Shown here one piece after another: positions 49,692 to 61,425 of a stretch of 64,000 nt of DNA. Positions within the stretch are counted from its first letter, which is position 1, and every line of letters begins with the position of its first letter. Location of the stretch: positions 10,515,001 to 10,579,000 of the forward strand of contig LR990054.1 of assembly GCA_905147135.1 (NCBI GenBank), given 5' to 3'. The notes below the pieces were generated by a model. It searched no databases, had not been told where the DNA came from, and saw only the letters and a program-made list of their open reading frames with translations. This stretch comes from Blastobasis lacticolella. Lineage: Eukaryota > Arthropoda > Insecta > Lepidoptera > Blastobasidae. Position numbers and translations under genes: made by a program.

Positions 49692-49695
49692 ATAT

Positions 49696-51118
49696 CTCAG
49701 ACCTGGTTCGCAAAACTTAGACCCTGGTCGATTGCCTAATGGCGCTCGCCGAACATCAGGGACTACTTCAATCTCTTTAGAGACTTTACTTTAGGAATGC
49801 CCTAGGCGCCTCACGCTACAAAAATAGAGAGATCCTGTCATCCTGTCCAGAACGTATATTAAAATCAGGAAATAATGTTATAAATATTTCAAGGTGATCC
49901 ACAATCACGAGTCTGGTGACATTTTGCGATTTGGTCGTAGGTGAGTGTGGGTCCAAACTCAATTAGAGGTCAAATTCCAAATAAGCCCGACGACTGTACC
50001 CGGCCAGTTTCCGAAATGTCAAACTGGTCTTAAATTGGAATATGATTAAACTGGCTATATAAAGCATGTTTGGTTCACAGCTTAGGACGACCCTGACGAG
50101 TTGGACGGACAGTCTTGTTAAAGATCGTAGTGACCCGAGATTGCAAGAGGATGCAAGAGGCCTGAAGATATGGAACGCGGATAAAAAGACAGAGACAATA
50201 AAAATAAATAGGTACAATATATAAACGAACTTGTCATTGTACTAGGTGCGTTTGTTTGTTAAGGATGTACTAATAACCTACTCCGGGGGTAAACCTTTTA
50301 TGAATTCTTCGAATGCTTACTTTGATAAACTTGATAAGAAATGTCGCCATTCAATAGATTAAACGAGTAGATGTAGGTAGAGTAGATAGTTGTGTATTTT
50401 CCTCTCTACACATACCTACTTGCCCGCGACTTCGACCAACTCTTTCTCCATATCAAGATCTCAAGATTGTGAACTAAAATCTTAATTTGTAGTTATTAGT
50501 TAATACTTTCTATTAGCGAGTTTGGCCTAACGAATTTTCCCCCAACGAACAACCAAACAAGTCAACAAGCAAATTTTCCTTTTATTCCATCATTAAGCCG
50601 TACCTAGTCTTATCGCAATTTTAAATACCTAAAAAAATTACAACACACATCGGTAACTTCTGTATAAGTGATTCGTAGAAATAAATATATTTTATTGATA
50701 AAAATACTGGTGTCTTAAATACAGTGTAATCAATTAATACTGACTAACGATCCTACCTACTTAGATTGATTTGCTAAATATCTAGGTACCTACAAATATA
50801 ATAACAAACGACTACCTACGATATTCGGTATTCGAAATAAATTATACTCATATTTATTATTCTCATAATAATATACGCTTGTTTATCATTATTTTGATAA
50901 GCTTCTGTGAGCAAAGTCGAGCTTTCCGCGCTGCTCTGATTCTAGCAGATACGTACTTGGAAAATCCGCTTTTGTCGAGTTTAGCTGCCTGCAAACTGTA
51001 TTAGCAGTAGCAGCAGCTAGTGATACCCCGGCATTGCAACCATCTATAGGCTACGGTTACTGCTTTCCATCAGGCGCATATTGGTTAAAGAATCAAAAGT
51101 ATTTTGAATTAGTCAGAA
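49696..51118. other. No gene; possible LINE remnant
   Basis: One forward frame around 50080-50200 reads LRTTLTSWTDSLVKD, weakly like the RP..W.DDLVK segment at the 3' end of RTE LINEs. The rest is AT-rich without motifs. Confidence 0.3.
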
Positions 51119-51541
51119 TTAAGCGTACTCCACATGTTCGCCGAAAGTTCCGGCGAAACTTTTGCCGGGACTTTGGTAGACGCTCTACATTCTCGCTTAT
51201 TGGGGATGTGGTAGGTGTCAAATGCGGCGATATTATATTGAGTTATCGATTTAATATCGCTAGTCTGGTACCTTCTGCTGTAAACAGGGTCACAGAGGTG
51301 ATGGCAGCTGCTCTACTGTCATTACCTGATCTACTATTATTCTGGATCATGGTTAAGTGTACCCCGAACCTACTACGGGAAATAGCGCTAGGAAGATAAA
51401 TATAAAATCGATACATCTGTACTTAGTCTATGAAATAGGCGAGACATGCCAAACATGCACGGGACTACACGAATATAGGCGAATAATCCCTCTACATTCT
51501 CGTGATCCCGCGGAATGACGAACATGTGGAGTACGCTTTAG
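51119..51541. mobile_element. MITE with nested SINE piece
   Basis: Ends AAGCGTACTCCACATGTTCG (left, about 51121) and the complement CGAACATGTGGAGTACGCTT (right, to about 51540). Further inner complementarity around CTCTACATTCTCG is partial. A fragment of SINE family 1 (51286-51362, CTCTACTGTCATTACCTGAT and TGGATCATGGTTA) lies inside. The 121-codon open frame here is repeat-derived. Confidence 0.7.
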
Positions 51542-52104
51542 GATGTATATGTTAGGTATACTTACCGACTTACTTTAAAAAAGTTTGGTGATAATTACAA
51601 GCAGTTTTTAGTAAACCACTACAAGGCTTGGACCGCGCTATTATCTATTATTCGAGTTTGTCCATCAAGGGCTGCAATGCTGACCACGCTGCGATGCTGC
51701 GGCGGCGCTATGCTGTGGGCTCGGCCATCATCAGCTCGGAAATTAAACTAATGAATTTCTCCTCGACAGTGTCTAATTATATGTCATGAAATGTCAGCGT
51801 TATGCAAGTTACTTATTATATATTTTAATGAAACTCCATAAGGATTCTACGACTCCATGGCTTTGCTCAGAAGTCAAGTTTAAACTGCCTCTTACGCTCG
51901 GAAGTTTACTCTAGCTAGAGTCTTTCGCTACGCTCAGGGTTCAATATACGCAATTAGTAATCATGACGTGGTCGCTTAAAACATCTCTTTGTCTAGTAAC
52001 ATAATTTGGAATTTCAAAAGTTCATATTTGGCATATGTCTAAACTTTAGACTCTAAAGTACCTATTTGAGAAAAAAAGCTTTTAATTTGGTAATCGTAAG
52101 TTAA

Positions 52105-52330
52105 AATCCTACTAATATAGATGCGAAAGTGTGTTACTTAAACCCACTACTAATAAGTATAAATGTGAAATGTTTGTTAGTTCTACACGCAAAAACTCCT
52201 GATAGGATTTTGATGAATTTTGACAATATAGCTTATAATCTATATCCATCCGATACAATCATGAAGATAAGCGTTTCCTGTTTTTATTAGCTATCATTTT
52301 ACTAGATTAGTATTCTGTGGTTTCACGAAA
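52105..52330 (+). repeat. Abundant lepidopteran dispersed repeat
   Basis: ATCCTACTAATATAGATGCG, GTTTGTTAGTTCTACACGCA and AAAAACTCCTGATAGGATTT match the consensus I recall for a very common lepidopteran repeat (often Helitron-associated). Class by recall only. Confidence 0.5.
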
Positions 52331-52639
52331 CAATGACGTATTCGACTGCATCAACTGGTAGCTATAAACAATATTGTTTTACAAGCTTTTATTTAATTTG
52401 TATTGTTTGTATGGTAGAAATGTATGTTCGGGACAAATCTTGCAAGCCTAATTTGACCTACTTCCCGGCGTTCAATTGAGCTGAAATTGTAACTGGATGA
52501 CAATGCATTAATATAGTACCATGCGGCTGATCTGATGATGAAGTTGGAAGTAGGTTATAGGAACTAATGAACGCAACAAGATAATTCCCCTATTCTAAAG
52601 TACTATAAAACCCCCATGAATATCATGAATATCAATAAA

Positions 52640-53235
52640 AATTCAAATACCTCGGTTCAATTGAGCACAAGTCCGGAGATCGGTATCGGTCCCGATGTCA
52701 AGTACCGAAGTCAAGTATCGAATCTCTGTAGCTTGGGCCAAATGGCAGGAGCTCACGGCGGTCACCTGTGATCCTAAAAGCCCGATCAAGCTCAAGGGGC
52801 TAATATACAAGAGTATAATTAGGCCTGTGATGCTTTACGGCTGCGAAACCTGGCGGGCGCTGTCGAAGCACGTCCGCGAACTCCACGCCAACGAAATAAA
52901 GATGCTGCGGTGCATGTGTGGTGTTACGCGACTTGAACGAGTGCGTAACAAATATATCCGTGGCAGCATTGGCGTGAGAGATATCGCTAATAAGATCGAG
53001 GAGACTCGCCTGCCCTGTTTTGGTTATGTGTTGCGTAAGCCCCAGGGATAGGTACGTTGGAAATAGGTACCTGAAACTGTCGGTATCAGGATAGAGGTCC
53101 CGCGGAAGGCCCAAGAAGCAATGGATTGACATTGCCGAGTCTGATGCATGAGCCAATGCGAGAGTTGGAAAGCGGACCCTGGCAGAAGCCGGGACTGACC
53201 GCTCGGATGATGATGGTGATATTGATGATGACTAG
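52640..53235 (+). pseudogene. RTE-type LINE 3' end (reverse transcriptase C-terminus)
   Basis: Forward translation gives KLKGLIYKSIIRPVMLYGCE, then ELHANEIKMLRCMCGVTRLE and RNKYIRGSIGV. This is the connection/thumb and C-terminal part of RTE-like reverse transcriptases. Upstream, out of frame, lies a YLGS remnant (about 52650). Downstream is a GRPKKQWID-like segment (about 53100) and a GATGATGATGGTGATATTGA tail. Frameshifts show it is dead. Confidence 0.82.
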
Positions 53236-54004
53236 TTCCGCATGCCGAAATATCAGCGGGCCGCATCCATCCAACTCTCATGACAAAAGAACATTTTATT
53301 TGCGATTTCGCCATAACGATATGAAAATGTTCCGATTGGTTGTACTGTTTGTAAAGTAAACCATCGACACTTGAAACAGTATCATCACTACCTAGCATAG
53401 GTATTTTGCTAGTGATTATTTTAATATGTATAGAAAACCATTCTTTGTTAATCTAAGATCCGTAATTTCTATGCCTGAAACACATATTATCATATTATCC
53501 TAGCTCAGGCAAAAAATATGTTTTATTTTTACCTTTTACGTGTTTTTTTTTACCTCTAAAATTTAAATGTATTTCACAAGATTTAATAAACTTTTATTAT
53601 TTTTATTATTATAGGTAATAATCATCAACGTCATCAGCTATTGGCAGATACTTAGGTAGGCATTGATTGTGTAGTGAGACGAGGATATCCATTGTACTTA
53701 AGTACCTACCTATACAGATGTGATGATCCACGAGTCAATAGTATAGCTGGCGCCATCTATTAGTATGCTCAAATACTATGATACTGTGGACTGTGGATCA
53801 TTCGTGTGGATAGTAGTAAAACACTGCGCGTGCGTCGATTACGAACGTGGTATCAGTACTATTTTATATCATACCACCGCCGTGCGGTAGATGGCAGCAC
53901 AATATTTTTATTGCATGATAGTAAAAATTTCAATAAAAAATTATGAAAAGTAAACATGATTGTTAGTGTCTTGGCTTGTCAATATATTTTTGTCATAAGT
54001 TTGT
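53236..54004. other. No gene seen
   Basis: AT-rich. Open frames on both strands near 53.1-53.4 kb are shadows of the LINE fragment and its flank. Confidence 0.45.
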
Positions 54005-54190
54005 ATATTTTGTAGAGCAGGCAAGATAGAATAATTGCCTCTACTCCTTCAACTTGCGAGTGTCGTAAAAGGCGAAGAGGCAGCTTGGACCTCCGCTCTG
54101 TATTCCAGAAAATCGGCAAAAGCGTTTTCTGTTTCGTATTCTTAGCACTGTAATCTTTAACCCGCCTGCCAAGCGTGGAGATTATAACAT
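54005..54190 (+). repeat. Retroposon segment, family of 45325
   Basis: GTGTCGTAAAAGGCGAAGAG and CCCGCCTGCCAAGCGTGGAG are shared with 45325-45572 and 57165-57365. Confidence 0.55.
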
Positions 54191-54203
54191 AAATCTGTGG
54201 AGA

Positions 54204-54320
54204 AGGCTCTGGGCCCCTTTTTTTTAAACCGCTCGCATCTACGTGAGCCCTCGCCTTCTAATGCTTGTCTATTCTATCTCTAGTAAATTAACGCGAGTGT
54301 GAGAGTGAACACCAAGCTCG
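54204..54320 (+). mobile_element. MITE fragment, family of 61268
   Basis: GGGCCCCTTTTTTTTAAACC then GCTCGCATCTACGTGAG matches the left half of the MITE at 61268; the right end is missing. Confidence 0.55.
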
Positions 54321-54404
54321 TTACCTACAATGTCTATATTGTTCTCAAGTCCACGGAAATAAGAACGCTCCATATTTATTAGCAAACTCTTTTATAATAT
54401 TACT

Positions 54405-54790
54405 ATTGGACCCGTCGCGACTTCGTTTGCATAGCGTTCTAACCCTACACCACCCTACCCCTAGTTCTACCCTACCCTAGACCTGCCCTACACCTACCCT
54501 ACACCTACTCAACATCTACCCTTCAACTACTTACTCTTTTTTTCTTGTTTATAAACCTTCAGTCACCTGAATGTGCAGGTTTCATCAGGATGTTTTCCCT
54601 CACCAAATGAGATCATTTGGAAACAACCATTCTATTTTTGTTAAAAAAAAAATAGGATAAAAAATATCCTATGTCCGTTTCCTGGTTCTAAGCTACCTCT
54701 CCACCAATTTTCAGCCAAATCGGCTCAGCCGTTCTAGAGTTATAAAAAGTGTAAGTAACACGACTTTCTTTTTATATATAGGGATTTTAC
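54405..54790 (+). repeat. Composite dispersed repeat with nested SINE scrap
   Basis: CCCGTCGCGACTTCGTTTGC, a CCTAC-rich tract (54440-54530), and then CCTATGTCCGTTTCCTGG and TTTTCAGCCAAATCGGCTCA, typical of short lepidopteran repeats. A 45-bp piece of SINE family 1 (CACCTGAATGTGCAGGTTTC, reversed) sits at 54557-54605. Confidence 0.5.
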
Positions 54791-56089
54791 ATTTTAGGCT
54801 ATTTGTGTCTAAGAACAATAGATTTGGACTATTATTTCTTTCCTTTCATAATTTCCGGGATTGACGATGGACGTGTTGTTGTTGTTGTTGTTATTCTTGG
54901 CAAGAAGACGAGACATGATCCTTCACCAACATTCACGAGACTTCACCAGTATAGGCCAATACTCCAACTGCATTCTCCTATTGGCCAAGTCGTGTGGAGT
55001 TTTGAACTGTATGTGGAGCCTTTTCATGTTGTGCTAAAAGGCGATACCACGGGCTCCATCCAGCTTGTCGGTCCATCTGCCAGAAGAAAGCTAGTTGCCT
55101 CTGACACATTGCCTGGAAAGATTGAGAAAAGTTGGAAAAGGCCTGGATATCTCAGCCACTACATACCATATCTTTTCCACAGGGTGGTGTACTGAGTTGG
55201 AAACGCGGAAGACGGTGTATCATTGTCGATCGGTCGGTGACAAAGCAATGGGAGTGAGAGATCACCTCAAGACCCCCAGACATAATGGAGGAGGAGGACG
55301 AGTTTGCCAGGCTTTTCACTGTTATCTGAGTGGGGGTAAGTGATTTTACTTACTGCTTCATTCAGTTATTGTCCTACTTCCCAATAAAGGACCATCAAGG
55401 AAGTAATGCTAGTCCGTTTTCTATGCGTTTTCGTCTGTTCCAACGGATTTTAGACATTCCGTTTTTGCTACTAAAGTTAAGGCAATGGAAAATGAACCAT
55501 ATTGTATGTTTGTATCGCAATGTACGTAGTGTTCGTTTAAATCTTCTATATGGAAATGAAATTAAGTGCGTTGAGGTTATTCATATTGCTATGACAGTAA
55601 TTAGAAATTCAAGTGCTAATCTGAAAAAAAGAGCTATTAAGATGACGACGTTGTTTAATCCTTACGTGTAAAGGATGGGGAGGAAATCTTGATAAGTTGT
55701 TTATGCACAAAATCGGAAAATTTTGCTTTGTATGGGAATTTCAAGAATGTGGGGACATTGACCGGTTATCTCGATGAAAAAAAGTGTTACGGGTTAAATG
55801 TAAAAAGAAAAACAATGCACGAACTACATTCCTTCTGTCTGTTGAATCCGTTCTCAGTAGGAGTGAATTGTTGAAAACAGTTTCAAATATTAATTTTAAT
55901 AGATAATATCAAAAACTTGTTTATCGAGGAGTGAGTGAGAAATATATAGGTAGGCTCTTACAATCATCATCGTTAAGGCGTAAATCCTGATTGTGCTCTT
56001 GCGCGGCGCGCGAGCACCAAGCGTCCTACTTCTTCTTGCCCAATTCACCATATCTTTGGCAGCCTTGGTTATAAGTTTATTAGCATGCG
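54791..56089 (+). other. Open frames of unknown origin
   Basis: Forward frames at 54803-55195, 55330-55671 and 55689-55874 (for example ELYVEPFHVVLKGDTTGSIQ and RFRLFQRILDIPFLLLKLRQ) follow one another but do not join by obvious splice sites and match no family I know. A (TTG)n tract lies at 54872-54892. They may be remains of a mobile element. Confidence 0.3.
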
Positions 56090-57120
56090 TATGTTATCCT
56101 TAACGACCTCGAGTTATCGCTTCTTGGACGGGTCTCTCCTTCCCGTGCCTGGCATTAGTGTCATGACCAAACATTTGTTCCGTACGTAATTTGCCGGTCT
56201 GCGCGATACGTGGTCATACCATCGAAGGCGCCACTTATGCAGCTTATCTGTCTGTGTTGTCATAGACGAAAGGTTACCGCGAATGTAGCGGGTACAGGCG
56301 CGATCTTTCCGTGAAACTCCACAAATACACCGCAGCATCTTCATTTCCGTGATGCGTAGGCCCTGCTTGTATCGCTTTAATAGAGGCTAAGTCTCGCAGC
56401 CGTAAAGGAGGCAATGATGGTCTTGTATTGTCCCTTCAGCGTTATAGACATTTTGGGGTCACAAATGACACCCGCCACCTCCTGCCATTTGGCCCCAGTC
56501 GCGGATATTCGGGCTTTGACCTCACTGTCGATGTCCCCGGTTGCGCTAAGTACAGATCCCAGGTATCTGACCTGATCTTCGCCTATGCGAACGGGTACTA
56601 TTGCAGGTTTTATACTGTCTCCGATACATTTAGTTTCTGACCACTGTTTTCAAATGACCTCTTTCACTTGTTCACTCGTTGGACTAGTTAGGAACTGGTT
56701 GGTGTCACCAACAGCAGTCCTAATTATGGCATTGGAGACGGATAATGTCGTTATTGGCCTCAGGGATCGACTTGGACTGCAACGCCCACCGAATCATCTT
56801 ACGAGTGACACAGTCCTTCACAGGACACAGTTTACATCTTCAGCATGTCCAGAAACAGGAAATGCAGAGACGTGTTCTTAGCTCTCTATTATAGTTCTCG
56901 GTGCAAATACTGGGTCCATGGTCCCACACCCTGGCCGAAACCCACATTGACACTCCGAGTTTGTACACTCCTGTCGGATCCGAGAGTCCACAGTGCGATC
57001 GAAGAGCATCGTGTGCATCACCTTTATACCGCGATAGTTGTTGCACTCCCGCGCTGAGCCCTTACCTTTGAAAACTGGAGTAATTATGCTTAGCCTCGAC
57101 GAGTTTCGACTTCCTCAAGC
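56090..57120 (-). pseudogene. Decayed RTE-type reverse transcriptase
   Basis: Reverse-strand pieces in order: ECNNYRGIKVM (about 57050), SRIRQECTNSECQCGFRPGC (about 56980; RT FGF.PG motif), IRWALQSKSIPEANNDIIRL (about 56780), VRYLGSVLSATGDIDSEVKA (about 56560), AKWQEVAGVICDPKMSITLK, and MKMLRCICGVSRKDRACTRY (56344 on). The frames are shifted and contain stops. It is the same family as 52640-53235 and the fragments at 11.3 and 12.8 kb. Confidence 0.82.
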
Positions 57121-57164
57121 GTTATCGGTGGCACAAGTCCTTGATTTGGAGGGAATTACGGTGG

Positions 57165-57365
57165 CCGTGTGGTGTCCGGCAGAGTAGAATAGCACCAACC
57201 CCTTACACTCATGGGTGTCGTACAAGGCGAATAATGTTTTCGAGGCAAAATATCAAGAGTCTCCGTAATCTGGAAAATGGAAAGCAGCATTTTCCATTGT
57301 TATATTTAAACACTGCGATCTCCAACCCGCCTGCCAAGCGTGGAGATTATGGCAATAACCTCCCC
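57165..57365 (+). repeat. Retroposon segment, family of 45325
   Basis: GTAGAATAGCACCAACCCCT, TTTTCGAGGCAAAATATCAA and CTGCGATCTCCAACCCGCCT are shared with 45325. Confidence 0.6.
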
Positions 57366-57729
57366 TTTCGTGGCTCCCCCTTCGGGCTGCTATCATGCTA
57401 CGTAATATTTTCCCGATTTGCTTCCAGAGCAATGATTGAACAATAGTGTAAAAAAATCATGAGGTAATCGGTAGAAATTTATTCGGAGAATCCGCTAGAA
57501 ATTTACGCCTCATGAACAGAGTTCAGTACGCTGGGCTGTACAAGCTACATACACCACTTATTTCGAATAATTTATGAAGCTATGTCACCATGGACAGCGT
57601 CACTTATCCGTTTTATCTAATGCTTGAAGGTTACAGATCCTGATCCTCAACGTTAACAGTTGCGAATCAGTCACAGGTCAAAGGAAGTCACAGTTGTAGT
57701 ATGTATTCAAGGAGTGGCAGTGTTACCAA

Positions 57730-57868
57730 AAGTACGTCGATCTGCTTCACTTATCATATGTCTCTTCTCTAGGCCTGCTATGAGAATTTTCTTTTTAGAA
57801 ATAAGGAGTGCCTGTTGTGATGTTTAAATGTATGATATTGTATGCAATAAAGTTTTAAATAAATAAAT
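57730..57868 (+). mobile_element. LINE 3' UTR and tail
   Basis: A short segment ending TGTATGCAATAAAGTTTTAA and AATAAATAAAT, the usual end of lepidopteran jockey/CR1 LINEs. Confidence 0.45.
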
Positions 57869-58820
57869 ACTATTCAACTAGACACTATTAGTAGTACTAG
57901 TAGAGCACAGCGCATAGCGGTGTTTACTCTATGACAAGCGATTGCAACAACCGAACTACATTATGTATATAATCATTGTACATAATCTTTTTCAAAACAC
58001 TACAATTGAGATGAAATCATCGCGCCGTATTCAGTGGAATGCTGCTAAAGCGTGGGAAGAGATGTAGTTAAATTAATTGAGAGCTCGGTGTGAGCCCGAG
58101 CACGGCTCTGGCCTTGTTGCTCTTTGATATATGGCGCTATAAAATGTTCAAATGTTTTAAGAATTAGGATCAAAAGGGTCAAATGCACCGCCTTTGGGAA
58201 GGTGTTGGACAGTGACTCTGCACTTGACACGTACGAATAACGTGCGTTTGTACTAGGTGCATATTTAACTACGTAATATTATTATATGAATGGGGATCTC
58301 ACAAAAACTTTTAAAAGATGGCCCTATAATTTCGTACTCTTTTTATTGTGAAGATAAATAATAATTTTAACACTTTCGTTCGTAGTTATTCACTGCACTT
58401 TCTCTACAAATATTCTCTAGTTTACTACCACGGTTAGTATTGTTTTTACCTTGATATTTCGACGCAGTTGCATTCGTCATGGTCACGAGTAGACAAAAAA
58501 TACTAACCGTTGTAACACATCTGAGAATATGTGTAGTGAAATTGTAATGTATGTAGTATAAATTTAAACGCCGTAGCTACTAAGCTACTAAACTTCTAGA
58601 AAATTATGACATATCTACCATACGTTTTAGGTTAAAAATTTAATTTCAATGTTAATCGTTAACGACACGAAACTAAAACTAAAGTCCGCTTTAACAAATC
58701 TAATTTATTTTGCTCTATAAATTGATAAATGTACTTTGGGTACCTGTAAGAAAACAGTGTTTCCAAAACACAAACAAACGCAAGGTAGGAACTCAATCAA
58801 GCTGTTTAATGATAATGACA
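57869..58820. other. No gene seen
   Basis: AT-rich intergenic sequence upstream of the secreted-protein gene. Confidence 0.45.
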
Positions 58821-58839
58821 CCGCGCATTAACTAATACA

Positions 58840-59030
58840 GAACGGACGACAGGTAGGACAAAGCGTAGCGGCAAACCGTAGCGCGCGGCTCGTAGCCTAC
58901 GCTCCCGCCTGCGCAAACGCCAGTGCCAGTGTAGCTTTCGGTGCGCCCGCGCACGTCACGCAACGCGCGCACTTCGAAACGCGTACGTAATGCCGAACCG
59001 CGCGCGCTATCTCCAACCAATATCTACCAC
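58840..59030 (+). promoter_or_regulatory. Candidate promoter of the 59174 gene
   Basis: A CpG-rich block 150-330 bp upstream of the ATG, with an NRF1-like CTGCGCAAACGC word and repeated GCGCGC motifs, in otherwise AT-rich DNA. No TATA box at a fixed distance. Confidence 0.45.
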
Positions 59031-59173
59031 GTTTAGGTAAAAAGGTTAGCTGAGATGAGCCCTACAGTGTTTACAAGACTGAGTTAGCTTTAGAAATGCT
59101 GTGATTGTTTTGTTAGTTTTTATGTGGACATGTATGTGTTGTTCGAGTGAGCACAGTGCGCAGGAGAGGCACA

Positions 59174-59326
59174 ATGAGTGCGCCGCTGAATTGGCACAAA
59201 TGGCTGGTGTTGTCGCTGCTCGGATTGGCGTTGTCCGCTCAGCCAATTGGCTGCGATTATAGTTCCATCACCGAGAAATTTGGAGCGGAAGCTGTGGCTA
59301 GATGCAATGAAAAATGTCCTTTCCAG
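59174..59326 (+). CDS. Secreted cysteine-rich protein, first coding exon
   Basis: ATG at 59174. Residues 1-27 form a signal peptide or signal anchor with the hydrophobic core WLVLSLLGLALSA. Then come SSITEKFGAEAVARCNEKCP and FQ, ending phase 0 before GTTCGA, a GT donor of weak context. The next exon in phase is at 63907. I do not recognise the family. The paired Cys pattern (CxxxC, then CxxxC in exon 2) resembles N-termini of large receptors of the ROS1/sevenless or anosmin kind, but that is only a guess. The rest of the gene lies beyond the window. Confidence 0.75.
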
Positions 59327-59984
59327 GTTCGACATGCTTGTTTAGTTTGTGTATATTCTTGACCCTTATTTCAAAGGCATGTTGTTGTTTCTATAATAAT
59401 TCGTTGGTTATCGTAATTCGCGAATATTTTGGACTATGCATATTAAATAAAATGTTCAATGTTTTCGATGTTACGTAAACGTTGTTTATAAGACTGCTTC
59501 TCGCAACTCTCGCAAGTGATGCTAAATAAATTTATCTGGAGTAAGATAAGTAATATGCCTACAGAGGCGTGTAGCATGAATCTCAATCTAATATTATTCA
59601 TTACAATGCTGAGAAACTAATAATTAATCGGATCTTCTTAATAATTAGTTCAAGTCTTGGGTTAACGATTGTTTTCGCACTTTCATTGATAAACAAGATA
59701 TCAATGGGTTTCTTGAACGATATAATGAAATTACACTGTGTGTGTCCTAATTATTAAAACGGATTTTCTATTAAAAGTTAAAAGTAGTTGTTTTATTACT
59801 ATGCCCGGATGTTAACATTGAATGGTAAATTCTAACAACAACGATAAAAGGTTGGCTTCATTCGTCGTAACGATACCTTTAATCTTTCCTGTCCTCTTAT
59901 AATATGTACTCTTATCGCTATAAACTTCACGTACTTATATAAAAAAGAACATTACCTACCTACTAATAAATTTTCAAATTTAAT

Positions 59985-60257
59985 TAGGCATTAGCGTATC
60001 TAGGGCTTTTTTCCACGGGGAACCTGGCTCCCGAGGTGGCCGATGAAGCCGAGTCAATCGCCGATGTACAGCCAGTGAGCACCCCATCCTGGGGTGATCA
60101 GTCTTGGGTGGGCACGCCCCACCCGCCCCCCCTTTTCCTACCCCTATGTACTTAGGTATTAGAACTAAATTGGATCTTCTACTGGGGACCTTGATACTTG
60201 TTGAGTGCTGATTAATTGTCTTCCCGAGCTGGTATATTATAAATAAATAAATATTAT
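59985..60257 (+). mobile_element. LINE 3' fragment with AAAT tail
   Basis: A GC-rich patch (CTGGCTCCCGAGGTGGCCGA, CACCCCATCCTGGGGTGATC) followed by a short 3' UTR and TATAAATAAATAAATATT. The coding origin is not clear. Confidence 0.4.
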
Positions 60258-60467
60258 TGGATAATTAACACAGCGCCATCTAGCCTCAAAGTAGAGCCAG
60301 AGAACTGCTAAACTGCTTATAATGTTTAAATACGTACTTATAATAACATATAACAGACCCGTGACAGAAATTAAAATTCATCATTTAAATTTTTGCCCGG
60401 CTGGGAATCGAACCCGGGACCTCTGCACGGCAGACCAGCACGTTAACCAACTGAACCACTCAGGTCG
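60236..60467 (-). mobile_element. SINE family 2, better preserved copy
   Basis: The reverse strand begins ACGACCTGAGTGGTTCAGTT then GGTTAACGTGC (box A region) and CGGGTTCGATTCCCAGCCGG (box B). It continues with AAATGATGAATTTTAATTTC and CTAGATGGCGCTGTGTTAA, ending in a TATTTATTTATTTATA tail. Confidence 0.82.
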
Positions 60468-60594
60468 TATTGTTATGTATTTATTTTAGTCTTAGCGTTG
60501 AAAGGGGACTTCCCGAGACGTACATAGCACGATCAAATCGGAGATATTCTAAAGAAAGATCAGATCAAGCTAAACCTAAACCGACATGCATGTA

Positions 60595-60770
60595 GTGGTG
60601 TCCTAGACCATGGTGGTCATTATCTATCAGGTGGACCGTCTGTCCGTGTGCTACATTAATTATAAAAAAAAGGAATTTGTTGGATACTGGACTTTTTTCT
60701 ATTATTATTTAGACTAGCCAGGCATTAGACCGTCATCTCACCTGGTGGCAAGTTTCTACTGAACTATGAA
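60595..60770. repeat. Repeat fragments
   Basis: GTCATTATCTATCAGGTGGA and CCGTCATCTCACCTGGTGGC resemble short lepidopteran repeat pieces (compare 13315). Class unknown. Confidence 0.35.
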
Positions 60771-61267
60771 TATTCGAACAAACCACAATTTTGAACCATA
60801 GCTAAATAAAGTTGCATTACTTTGCGGCTAGCGCACAAGTTCAACGCTCAACTAATTGTAACAATTAACGAGGAGGCTGATGGGCGGGCGCCGGTGCTCT
60901 AAATATAGAGTTATCGCAAAAATCTTTTTTTTTTTATTCTATTTATTTATTCATTTATTTCACAGTTTTACAGCATATGCATTATTTTTAAAAAGGTTAC
61001 ATTATTATGTTGAAATGCCAATTACAAAACTGCAATTTATAATTTTGGTAATTAATATAGCCACAACGCCATATAAAATACAAAAAGACAAAATTAATAA
61101 TAATAATAATATAAAACAAACTTCTCTTTCCTTAAATAAAAGTATGAGATAAGAGAAAGATTTCTCTGTGTGTAAGTCTTTTGAGACTATTCTTTTTTTT
61201 TTAGAATTACAAGACGAGTAACGCCATGGGGTAACGCGCACACACCTGTACAGTACAAGCTTAACTC

Positions 61268-61425
61268 ATGAGGCCCTATTTTTTAAACCGCTCGCTTCCA
61301 CGCGTGCGCTCGCGTGCGCTACCTATCTCTTTCACACTCGTGGTAAGTTGCTAAAGATAGAAAATATAAACATTAGAAGGCGAGCGCTCGTGTGGGTGCG
61401 AGCGGTTCAAAAATAGGGCCTCTGC
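61268..61425. mobile_element. MITE with GGCCCTATTTTT ends
   Basis: The left end GAGGCCCTATTTTTTAAACC plus GCTCGC pairs with the complement of GCGAGCGGTTCAAAAATAGG GCCTC at the right (one or two mismatches). A half copy is at 54204. Confidence 0.8.

Larger units (their letters stand above)
47745..49695 (+). mobile_element. Unclassified retroelement-like unit
   Basis: A GC-richer island in AT-rich surroundings with a roughly 1-kb leader, one ORF (48749-49468), AATAAA (about 49553), a (CTATGT)n tract at 49564-49588 and, after about 70 bases, a second tail CAATAAATTGTTAAATAAAT with (AAAT)n. This layout fits a non-autonomous or 5'-part LINE carrying only ORF1. Borders are estimates and no target duplication was found. 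Confidence 0.4.

Noticed and set aside
51034..51399. 121-codon forward frame
   Set aside because: It spans a MITE end and a SINE fragment; no motif.
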